Shown here in pieces: positions 21,042-27,174 of a DNA stretch of 31,501 nt. Source of the stretch: a virus; IMG/VR virus record IMGVR_UViG_3300000268_000002, positions 1-31,501 of that record; one strand, written 5' to 3'. The translations under genes and the position numbers were made by a program. Position 1 is the first letter of the stretch. Each line of letters opens with the position of its first letter. The notes beneath the pieces are model-generated. The model searched no databases and was not told the DNA's origin. It was given only the letters and a program-made list of their open reading frames with translations.

Positions 21042-21305
21042 ATGGAACACGAATTCAAATTTGAAACAACTACTGGTGCTGGTGACGAGACTGTGCAATG
21101 CGTCTTAACCTACGAGACTGATGAGGAAGGCACATATGCTGAGAATCTAAAGTCTATCCACTACCAAGGTGTAGATGTATTTGCTTTGCTGTCTGATGAG
21201 CAATTTGTAGAGATTGAGATGCGTGGCACGATGATGCTGTCAAGCCACTTGATTGCAGAAGCTGACCATTCCGCAAGTGTTGACTACGACATGAGAGCAA
21301 TCTAA
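21042..21305 (+). CDS. Small acidic beta/alpha protein, unknown function
   Basis: 87 residues with AAGGA seven bases before the ATG. An acidic beta-rich start (FKFETTTGAGDETVQCVLTYETDEEG) is followed by VDVFALLSDEQFVEIEMRGTM and an ending DHSASVDYDMRAI. It is the first gene after the promoter at 20974. No family recognised; the acidic character could suit a DNA mimic but that is speculation. Confidence 0.6.
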   Translation: MEHEFKFETTTGAGDETVQCVLTYETDEEGTYAENLKSIHYQGVDVFALLSDEQFVEIEMRGTMMLSSHLIAEADHSASVDYDMRAI

Positions 21306-21454
21306 TGTTATTGGGATGCAAGCCAGTTTTAATTGGTGTTAAGTGCCAGAACTGTAAAAGACTGGTTGCTGATGCTAAGTTCTATGTGAATGTAAAAAGT
21401 TCCAAGGACTTGGCTTGCATCTACATCCCTATATCTTTACAGGTGAAATCATGA
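21305..21454 (+). CDS. Small Cys-containing protein (49 residues)
   Basis: It starts in a TAATG overlap and ends in an ATGA overlap. The product has a CxxC pair (VKCQNCKRLV), one Cys before and one after (LLGCKP and LACIY). A single zinc or redox site is possible. It is too short for the usual ORF size cut-off. Coupling on both sides supports it as a gene. Confidence 0.5.
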   Translation: MLLGCKPVLIGVKCQNCKRLVADAKFYVNVKSSKDLACIYIPISLQVKS

Positions 21455-21660
21455 CACAAGATGAAATTACTAAGATAGCAAAAGAGGTTGGATTTTCTGA
21501 TGAGGAAATTGATAAGTGTCAATTGATGTTTGAACGCTTTGCTCATCTAGTTGTCCAACAAGAGCGTGAGGCGTGTGCAAGGGTGTGTGAAGAATATGCA
21601 GATGATGCTCACACAGGTGCTACTTGCGCCAGAGTAATCCGAGCAAGGGGACAAGCATGA
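21451..21660 (+). CDS. Small helical protein with REACARVCEE motif
   Basis: 69 residues from ATG 21451, with AGGTGA four bases upstream and an ATGA overlap with the previous stop. A longer reading from 21415 is rejected. The layout is TQDEITKIAKEVGFSDEEI, then FERFAHLVVQQEREACARVCEEYAD, then ATCARVIRARGQ. I associate the R/E-REACA(R/K)VCE segment with a common small phage protein type. Function unknown. Confidence 0.62.
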   Translation: MTQDEITKIAKEVGFSDEEIDKCQLMFERFAHLVVQQEREACARVCEEYADDAHTGATCARVIRARGQA

Positions 21661-21890
21661 CTGAATGGACAAAAGAGGAAGACGAAGCCTTCAACGATGT
21701 TGAAAGAAACAGCAATCTTGGTAAGCAGATATTGCGAGACTTAGGGCAGCCATACCACTTTGATGTTTATGTCTCTCCATCTCAAAGAAACCATGTGCTA
21801 GAGGAAGTTGCTTTAGAGTTTGACAAGATGAAAGCATTTGGTGCTACTGGCGAATCATTTGCAAGTTTTGTAAGGGGCATGAAAAAATGA
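21657..21890 (+). CDS. Small acidic protein, unknown function
   Basis: 77 residues from ATG 21657 (ATGA overlap); an in-frame ATG at 21624 lies inside the previous gene and is not preferred. Acidic start (EWTKEEDEAFNDVERNSNLGKQILRDLG), then QRNHVLEEVALEFDKMKAFGATGESFASFVRGMK. No motif assigned. It overlaps the next gene by four bases. Confidence 0.58.
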   Translation: MTEWTKEEDEAFNDVERNSNLGKQILRDLGQPYHFDVYVSPSQRNHVLEEVALEFDKMKAFGATGESFASFVRGMKK

Positions 21891-22084
21891 GCAAAGGTAG
21901 TTCGCCAAGACCTTTCAAAGTAAGCAATCAAGAATACGCAAACAGATGGGATGCCATATTTGGCAGAGATAATGAGAAAGAAAACAAAGCGCAAAGTCTG
22001 GAATCTGATCGACCCGATACAGCACGGAATAATCGGAGCAGCGATAACTCAGAGGGACAAGCTAGACAAACTAAGGATGCTTGA
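21887..22084 (+). CDS. Small protein with overprinted C-terminal half
   Basis: 65 residues, ATGA start. The first 28 (MSKGSSPRPFKVSNQEYANR, then WDAIFGRD) carry the S-PRPF...EYxxRWDAIF pattern that I associate with small phage proteins. The rest is low-complexity and polar, and lies over the first 113 bases of the following gene in another frame. Probably only the N-terminal part is constrained by its own function. A pattern of this kind is common in this part of the operon. Confidence 0.58.
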   Translation: MSKGSSPRPFKVSNQEYANRWDAIFGRDNEKENKAQSLESDRPDTARNNRSSDNSEGQARQTKDA

Positions 22085-22430
22085 GTATTCCGCTTTAGAG
22101 TCGGTCACAAAAGGCTCTGGAACAGTCCATGACTGGCGTACTTTAGTAGATGTACTAAATCTCTCTGAAATGATGGGCAGGGGTGGAATAGGACCAGAGG
22201 TGTTGCCAATATGCGAGAAGGCTCAAAAAGCGCTACATGAGGCGGCTATCAGGTTTGAGAAAACTAAGAAACTAGGATTAAGCGGAGAGGGTATTCAAGC
22301 AATCAGAGAATTGATAGAGTATGCTGATCTACAACAAGCCAGTATCTCAAGATCAGAGTTTGAGAGATACATTAAGAAAACAAAAGACTACATTCGATCA
22401 CATGGAGATAAAGTCGTTGAAATATCCTAA
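21972..22430 (+). CDS. Conserved-type helical protein of the early operon
   Basis: 152 residues from ATG 21972 (MRKKTKRKVWNLIDPI). Earlier in-frame ATG 21951 is less likely. The layout has LDKLRMLEYSALESVTKGSGTVHDWRTLVDVLNLSEMM, then GIGPEVLPICEKAQKALHEAAIRFEKTKKLG, then LIEYADLQQASISRSEFERYI. I recall proteins of this type in many phages, without a known function. The 113-base overlap with the preceding gene is unusually long here. It may bind DNA through the basic N-terminus. Confidence 0.65.
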   Translation: MRKKTKRKVWNLIDPIQHGIIGAAITQRDKLDKLRMLEYSALESVTKGSGTVHDWRTLVDVLNLSEMMGRGGIGPEVLPICEKAQKALHEAAIRFEKTKKLGLSGEGIQAIRELIEYADLQQASISRSEFERYIKKTKDYIRSHGDKVVEIS

Positions 22431-22737
22431 ATTCCCATATTTCCGTAGCACTACCCATTTGAGGAATGTAGCCTCACTACCATGCCAATGGTGTGGAATG
22501 GATGATGGATGCCAAGCCGCACACTCAAACATGGCAGAGCATGGCAAGGGTAGAGGCATCAAGGCAAGTGACGAGTACACAGCCGCTTTATGCCAAACTT
22601 GTCATTACCAACTAGATCAGGGAAGCAAACTGTCCAAACAAGAACGCCAAGATATGTGGACAGAAGCCCACAAACGGACATACAATAAACTCAAGTCTTT
22701 GGGTCTATGGTCTAAAGATGTGCCAATGCCTTACTAA
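22402..22737 (+). CDS. DUF968/Ref-like HNH zinc protein
   Basis: 111 residues from ATG 22402; the frame is open further upstream. Cys28-QW-Cys31, His41 (QAAHSNMAEHGKGRGIKASD) and Cys64-QT-Cys67-His68 with Asp72 (LCQTCHYQLDQG) form the zinc and HNH-type core seen in DUF968 and in RecA-dependent Ref nucleases. Recombination-linked DNA cutting is the family's known activity for Ref. It is the last gene before the terminator at 22752. Confidence 0.75.
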   Translation: MEIKSLKYPKFPYFRSTTHLRNVASLPCQWCGMDDGCQAAHSNMAEHGKGRGIKASDEYTAALCQTCHYQLDQGSKLSKQERQDMWTEAHKRTYNKLKSLGLWSKDVPMPY

Positions 22738-22751
22738 GTTGCCAAGGTTTT

Positions 22752-22778
22752 GAGAGGTCTTGTACCTCTCTTTTTTTT
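22752..22778 (+). terminator. Intrinsic terminator of the early rightward operon
   Basis: GAGAGGT (22752-22758) and ACCTCTC (22764-22770) form a perfect 7-bp stem with a 5-base loop, followed by eight T's (22771-22778). It lies 15 bases after the stop of the last early gene. It is the clearest terminator in the window. Confidence 0.9.
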
Positions 22779-22788
22779 GTGTGATAAT
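22760..22788 (+). promoter_or_regulatory. Promoter for the packaging/head genes, overlapping the terminator
   Basis: TTGTAC (22760-22765) in the terminator loop and stem stands 17 bases before GATAAT (22783-22788), which has an extended TG. The predicted start near 22795 leaves about 18 bases before ATG 22813, with TGAGGA in between. The -35 match is weak, so the extended -10 must carry it. Confidence 0.5.
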
Positions 22789-22812
22789 GGTTAAAACTCC
22801 ATGAGGACTACC

Positions 22813-23292
22813 ATGTCTGGACTGCTAGAGCCATCCGTAAAGATTGAAATTGAGATACAAAGCCAAGAGAAAAATGGCGATGCTTGTCCAGTAGCGACAG
22901 GTGATGTTGCTGTCAATCTTGAGAATCGTGAGAAGGCTATCGAAAAAGCCAACTACGGACCAATGAATCCAAACGAAGCCAACATGGATTACTGGCGTGA
23001 AATCTCTCGTGCTTGGCGTATTGCACCTGCACAGGCTAAAAAGTCTCGCTGTGGTAATTGCGCTGCATTTATCCAAACCCCTAAGATGTTGGCTTGCATT
23101 GAGTCAGGTCTTGAGTCTAATGGCGAGGAAATGGATGCTTGGGAAGTTATCGAAGCTGGTGACTTAGGTTACTGCGAGATGTTTGACTTTAAGTGTGCTT
23201 CTAAGAGAACTTGTGAAGCATGGATTAGTGGTGGTCCGATTACTGAGGAATCAGAAATGGACAAAGAAGACGAAATGTCTGAAGGAGAGTAA
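22813..23292 (+). CDS. Six-Cys acidic protein, first gene of the head/packaging operon
   Basis: 159 residues from ATG 22813 with GAGGA five bases upstream; an earlier ATG at 22801 is part of that site. NLENREKAIEKANYGPMNPNEANMDYWREIS is followed by a Cys set: Cys80/Cys83 (RCGNCAAF), Cys95 (ACIESG), Cys121 (GYCEMF), Cys128 (KCAS) and Cys134 (RTCEAW). It ends with an acidic run. This could bind zinc or an iron-sulfur cluster. I know this Cys order from common phage proteins but not its function. Its leading place in the operon is constant with early packaging genes. Confidence 0.65.
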   Translation: MSGLLEPSVKIEIEIQSQEKNGDACPVATGDVAVNLENREKAIEKANYGPMNPNEANMDYWREISRAWRIAPAQAKKSRCGNCAAFIQTPKMLACIESGLESNGEEMDAWEVIEAGDLGYCEMFDFKCASKRTCEAWISGGPITEESEMDKEDEMSEGE

Positions 23293-23294
23293 TC

Positions 23295-23435
23295 GTGGGC
23301 ACTACCAATATGCAAGCTGCTGAAATGATGGGTCTTTACTTGGACAAAGCTGCCAAGAAGAAACCTGCACAGAAACCAATGCCTATGCGTGGTGAGCGTA
23401 CTGCTAAAAACGCACAGAAGAAGCCTAAAAAATGA
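23295..23435 (+). CDS. 46-residue Lys-rich protein, GTG start
   Basis: GTG at 23295 has AAGGAG seven bases before. After an amphipathic helix (NMQAAEMMGLYLDKAA) the rest is Lys/Pro/Met-rich (KKKPAQKPMPMRGERTAKN). It ends in ATGA with the next gene. Strong positive charge allows DNA binding. First of four tiny basic genes in a row. Confidence 0.6.
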   Translation: MGTTNMQAAEMMGLYLDKAAKKKPAQKPMPMRGERTAKNAQKKPKK

Positions 23436-23590
23436 ACGGCTTGTACGCTAACATCCATGCTAAACAAAAGCGGATTGAAGCGCAAAAGGCTGCTGGCAAG
23501 ACTCCAGAGCGTATGCGTAAAGTTGGCTCGAAGGGTGCGCCAACTGCGTCTGCGTTTAAGCAAGCGGCTAAGACTGCTAAAAAGAAGTGA
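23432..23590 (+). CDS. 52-residue basic protein (GLYANIHAKQKR type)
   Basis: Starts in the ATGA of the previous gene and ends in GTGA with the next. The sequence (NGLYANIHAKQKRIEAQKAAG, then RMRKVGSKGAPTASAFKQAAKTAK) is a pattern I recognise as very common among phage contigs upstream of terminase genes. Strongly basic and without hydrophobic core, it may coat DNA or help capsid assembly; no experiment is known to me. Confidence 0.65.
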   Translation: MNGLYANIHAKQKRIEAQKAAGKTPERMRKVGSKGAPTASAFKQAAKTAKKK

Positions 23591-23838
23591 TTAAGCGAGG
23601 CACAGAGCAGTTTTCTGGCTATAACAAGCCTAAGAAGACTCCTGACCATCCCACCAAGTCTCACGCTGTTTTAGCGAAGTCTGGTGAGGATGTGAAGCTG
23701 ATTCGTTTTGGTCAACAAGGGGCTAAAGGCTCACCTGATGGCAGTAAGCGTAACGAAGCATTTAAGGCTCGTCATGCGGACAATATCGCCAAGGGTAAGA
23801 TGAGTGCGGCATTTTGGGCAAACAAGGTTAAATGGTGA
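23587..23838 (+). CDS. DUF6321-like small basic protein
   Basis: 83 residues with GTG start overlapping the preceding TGA. The layout YNKPKKTPDHPTKSHAVLAKSGEDVKLIRFGQQGAKGS, then NEAFKARHADNIAKGKMSAAFWANKVKW is the order I associate with DUF6321. The KPKxTPxHPxKSH and KARHAxNIxKGKMSAxxWAxKVKW parts are the most telling. Its function is not known to me; its basic character and place before the terminase suggest a virion or packaging role. Confidence 0.7.
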   Translation: MIKRGTEQFSGYNKPKKTPDHPTKSHAVLAKSGEDVKLIRFGQQGAKGSPDGSKRNEAFKARHADNIAKGKMSAAFWANKVKW

Positions 23839-23843
23839 ACAAC

Positions 23844-24008
23844 ATGAAAATGACAAAAGCTGGTCAGAAAAAAGTTGGCAAGGTCATGGGTGAATACAAA
23901 GAAGGCACATTGCACTCTGGTAAGGGTGGAAAAGTTGTCAAGAGCCGTGACCAAGCGATTGCCATTGCTATGAGCGAAGCTGCTAAAAAGATGGGCAGGA
24001 TGAAATAA
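23844..24008 (+). CDS. DUF6496-like small basic protein
   Basis: 54 residues from ATG 23844, with GGTGA five bases upstream; ATG 23832 would add four residues. KKVGKVMGEYKEGTLHSGKGGKVVKSRDQAIAIAMSEAAKKMG has the KVMxEYKxGxLHSGKGGxVVKxRxQAIAIAxSEA order of DUF6496 proteins. TAATG couples it to the next gene. Completes the run of four short basic genes. Confidence 0.72.
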   Translation: MKMTKAGQKKVGKVMGEYKEGTLHSGKGGKVVKSRDQAIAIAMSEAAKKMGRMK

Positions 24009-25438
24009 TGGCTGAACTAAGGGCAACTCCAATGTCAAACCCAATTATGGGTTTACTTGCTGATCGCCTAAAGAAAGCCCAACAATTTGGTGCAAAGCCA
24101 TTTGGTTACAACAACCCTCCTGTAGAGATGTTAATGAATCTCTTAGGAGTACCTGCTGTTCAGCAAACAATGGAAAGAATGGCTTATGGTGAGCCGTTAA
24201 CTACTGGTAGTGGAATGACCACTAAGCCTCGTCCAGAAGCGATTGAGGCGGCTATGACGCTGTTACCTGCTTCTGTAGGTTTAGCAAAGGCTACTAAGGG
24301 TTTACCAGTAGGTGCAAGTATTGAAAAAGTAGGTAAGTTTGATATTGTCAAACGAGATGCGTCTGACATTTTTGGTGAAGGCGCACAAAGAATTAGATAT
24401 ATTGACCCAAAAAGCAATGGTCAAATAGAGGTTTTGGCTCGTAAAGATGGGACTGCATCTGTATTGAGTTTAGAAGTTCCTGAGAAGTTTCGTGGACAAA
24501 AAATAGGTGAAAGTCTACAGAAGCAAGTTTTGCAAGACTTTCCTGATATGCAAGGTCAAGTGTCATCTAAGGCGGCAGCTACTACTGCTTACAGATTAGG
24601 CAGAAGACCAGTTGATATGCCAGATGCAACACTAAAAGATGTGCATAAGATGATTGATGAGGATTCGTCAGTCAATATGATTTCTCCAAAAATGCAAGAG
24701 AGAATAAGCCCATCTGCAAGTTATCCACAGCAAGAAGCACTAGATACAGCCCAAAGAAACGCTACATTGCCTGTTGAGGAAGGTGGTCTAGGACTTCCTA
24801 AAGACAATACGCCTGAGATGAGGGCGGAGGCTATGGGTGGCATTGATGCTGTTCATTTTTCAAGAAGGGGTGGAGATTACACAGAATTAGATTCTGGTAA
24901 GTTTGCTATTGCACCTTTTGATGCTGTTGGTACTCATGTTGGAACACCACAGGCAGCAATGGAAAGATTCCAGAATACTGTTGGTTATAAAGTTAACAAT
25001 CCTAATTACGCTTTAGATGAGTTAACAGGGTCTTCATATCCAGTTAAGGTTTTAGGTAATAAACCATTACTAAACCAAAATGGGATGCCTTGGGGTGAAG
25101 ATGACTTAAACACTTTTTTAAGACAAACTGGCGGTCATAACTATTCAGATATAAATGGTGGAAAACTTACATATCAAGATTTAAATGCTGATTTAAGAAA
25201 AAAGCTATTTGATGAGCAAGGATATACAAGCATCCCTTATTTTAATGAAGTAGAAGGTAAAGGTAGCGTAAGTTATATTGTTCCTCCTAAAAATCTCCGT
25301 TCACAATTTGCTGCTTTTGACCCAATGCGTAGGAATGAGCCAGACATTCTTGCTGGTGTGCTACCATTAGGACTACTAGCAGACGAAGAACAGCGTAAGA
25401 AACTCTATGAACTTATGCCGTCACTACTAGGTCAGTAA
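24008..25438 (+). CDS. Polyvalent-type protein: GNAT-like and ADP-ribosyltransferase-like domains
   Basis: 476 residues, AGGA before the ATG. About 145-200 resembles a GNAT acetyltransferase core, with VPEKFRGQKIGESLQKQVL as the possible acyl-CoA loop. About 280-440 resembles ART-PolyVal/MuF-type ADP-ribosyltransferases: DAVHFSRRGGDYTELDSG, then GTHVGTPQAAMERF, then EQGYTSIPYFNEVEGKGSVSYIVPPKNL, then RSQFAAFDPMRRNEPDILAG, the family's usual ending. His283, Gly312 and Glu414/Glu416 are the candidate active-site positions. In polyvalent proteins such domains travel into the host with the DNA. Its place before terminase is compatible with a virion effector. Confidence 0.62.
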   Translation: MAELRATPMSNPIMGLLADRLKKAQQFGAKPFGYNNPPVEMLMNLLGVPAVQQTMERMAYGEPLTTGSGMTTKPRPEAIEAAMTLLPASVGLAKATKGLPVGASIEKVGKFDIVKRDASDIFGEGAQRIRYIDPKSNGQIEVLARKDGTASVLSLEVPEKFRGQKIGESLQKQVLQDFPDMQGQVSSKAAATTAYRLGRRPVDMPDATLKDVHKMIDEDSSVNMISPKMQERISPSASYPQQEALDTAQRNATLPVEEGGLGLPKDNTPEMRAEAMGGIDAVHFSRRGGDYTELDSGKFAIAPFDAVGTHVGTPQAAMERFQNTVGYKVNNPNYALDELTGSSYPVKVLGNKPLLNQNGMPWGEDDLNTFLRQTGGHNYSDINGGKLTYQDLNADLRKKLFDEQGYTSIPYFNEVEGKGSVSYIVPPKNLRSQFAAFDPMRRNEPDILAGVLPLGLLADEEQRKKLYELMPSLLGQ

Positions 25439-25478
25439 TTACTAACTTAACCTTGACCAACCCTAGAGGAGTCAAACA

Positions 25479-25745
25479 ATGATTGAAAAACAATCAAACA
25501 TTTCAAACCGAGGCGGTGCTAGAGAAGGCTCTGGCAGACCTAAAGGTAGCCTAGACAAAGGTAACGCTGTCATAAGAGAGATGATCTTAGAAGCACTAGA
25601 GGGTGCTGGCGGTGTTGCATATTTGATCGACAAGGCAGAGAGCCATCCACAGGCTTTTATGGGACTGATCGGTAAAGTCTTACCACTCCAAGTAACTGGA
25701 GAAGAAGGTAAAGACATTCAGATAAGTGTCCAATGGCAGAAGTAA
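25479..25745 (+). CDS. Terminase small subunit-like DNA-binding protein
   Basis: 88 residues with GAGGAG eight bases before the ATG. The GGAREGSGRPKGSLDKGNAV start is a basic arm typical of small terminase-like proteins, followed by IREMILEALEGAGGVAYLIDKAESHPQAFMGLIGKVLPL. It overlaps the large terminase start by 13 bases. It would recognise the packaging site and control the large subunit. Confidence 0.75.
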   Translation: MIEKQSNISNRGGAREGSGRPKGSLDKGNAVIREMILEALEGAGGVAYLIDKAESHPQAFMGLIGKVLPLQVTGEEGKDIQISVQWQK

Positions 25746-26995
25746 TCGAGATAGCTTACAAACCCAGAGAACAACAACTTTCTATCCATGAGTTAATGGA
25801 TGAAAAGCGTTTTGGTGTTGTTGTTGCTCATAGGCGTATGGGTAAAACTGTCTCTGCTATCAACCATCTAATCAAGGATGCAGTCCTCAACCAAAAGGAA
25901 GCCCCTAGATACGCTTATATAGCCCCTACATACGGACAAGCAAAGCGAGTGGCATGGGACTACCTTGTGAAGTATGCAGAGCCTCTGGGAGGCACTAGCA
26001 ATATCTCTGAGTTACGAGTTGACTTCTGGGGTAGGCGCATCCAGTTATTTGGCTCAGACAATCCAGAAACACTTCGAGGTCAATACTTTGATGGGGTAAT
26101 CCTAGATGAGATTGGCGATCAAAACCCAAAGATATGGACTGATATTGTTCGCCCTGCACTAGCTGACAGAAAAGGCTGGTGCTTATTCATTGGCACACCA
26201 AAGGGACACAACCACTTCAAAGAACTGCGAGATAGGGCAGAAAAGGAAGATGGATGGGGTTTGCTAGAGTTCAAAGCCTCAGAGACAGGAGTGGTGGATG
26301 ACACAGAACTAAAGGCTGCTCGCAATGAGATGGGTGAGGATAAGTACCGCCAAGAGTTTGAATGTAGCTTTGACGCTGCTGTAGAGGGTTCGTACTACGG
26401 ACAAATCCTAAACGAGTTAGAAGATAAGAAGCATATGCAAGAGATTCCTCACGAGGAAATCAGCAGAACTTTTACCGCATGGGACTTGGGAATGGGTGAC
26501 TCAACATCTATCTGGGTTGCTCAGTTAGTAGGCACAGAGATCAGATTGATCGACTATTACGAGAATCATGGTGTTGGACTAGACCACTATGTGAAGTGGA
26601 TTAAGGATAACGACTACGCAAAGGCAGAGCATATCTTGCCCCATGATGTCCGAGTCAGAGAGTTAGGTACAGGAAAGAGCCGTCTTGAGATGCTCGAGGA
26701 AGCTGGACTAGAGATCAAGATAGCACCCAGAATGAGCCTAGACGATGGTATTCAAGCAGTAAGGCGTATCTTGCCAAGGTGTTGGTTCAATGTGCCAAGG
26801 GTACAGACTGGACTCAATTGCCTGAGAAACTACCGCAGAGATTACGATGAGAAGCGTAAGATTTTCTATGAAAGACCACTTCACGATTGGTCAAGTCATG
26901 GAAGTGACAGTTTTCGCTACTTAGCCCTTGGACTTGATGAAGGTCACAGCACATGGTCTAAGCCTATTAACCAAGCACCGAAATGGATTGTGTAA
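25733..26995 (+). CDS. Terminase large subunit
   Basis: 420 residues. Walker A is AHRRMGKT (32-39), an Arg-rich variant used by phage terminases; Walker B is VILDE (122-126), and the coupling motif is IGTPKGHNHF (153 on). The nuclease half has TAWDLG with Asp251, then LPHD (302-305) and HGSDSFRY with Asp392. These three acids form the RNase H-like metal site. It would package concatemeric DNA into the head. The stop overlaps the next start by TAATG. Confidence 0.92.
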   Translation: MAEVIEIAYKPREQQLSIHELMDEKRFGVVVAHRRMGKTVSAINHLIKDAVLNQKEAPRYAYIAPTYGQAKRVAWDYLVKYAEPLGGTSNISELRVDFWGRRIQLFGSDNPETLRGQYFDGVILDEIGDQNPKIWTDIVRPALADRKGWCLFIGTPKGHNHFKELRDRAEKEDGWGLLEFKASETGVVDDTELKAARNEMGEDKYRQEFECSFDAAVEGSYYGQILNELEDKKHMQEIPHEEISRTFTAWDLGMGDSTSIWVAQLVGTEIRLIDYYENHGVGLDHYVKWIKDNDYAKAEHILPHDVRVRELGTGKSRLEMLEEAGLEIKIAPRMSLDDGIQAVRRILPRCWFNVPRVQTGLNCLRNYRRDYDEKRKIFYERPLHDWSSHGSDSFRYLALGLDEGHSTWSKPINQAPKWIV

Positions 26996-27174
26996 TGTAT
27001 GTAGAACGACAAGGGGTCAATCTTTCCCCAAAGATAAAAGAACTTGAAACTCGACTCGAAATGTTAGAAAATGTGGTAAAAGCATTACAATTGGAAAAGC
27101 CCAGAATGGGTCGCCCCCCAAAGGACAAACATGGCACAGAACGAGTTGAAGTCAATACTACAGGCAGAGATTGA
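26995..27174 (+). CDS. Small coiled-coil protein with AT-hook-like tail
   Basis: 59 residues from ATG 26995 (TAATG with terminase). An earlier ATG at 26983 falls inside the terminase and is rejected. SPKIKELETRLEMLENVVKALQLE is a coiled coil; MGRPPKDK resembles an AT-hook. It overlaps the portal start by 44 bases. A DNA or terminase accessory role is inference. Confidence 0.65.
   Translation: MYVERQGVNLSPKIKELETRLEMLENVVKALQLEKPRMGRPPKDKHGTERVEVNTTGRD

Noticed and set aside
22321-22401. Long version of the DUF968/Ref-like gene
   Set aside because: The added residues overlap the preceding gene and do not look like the family; ATG 22402 precedes the core, though its ribosome-binding site is weak.
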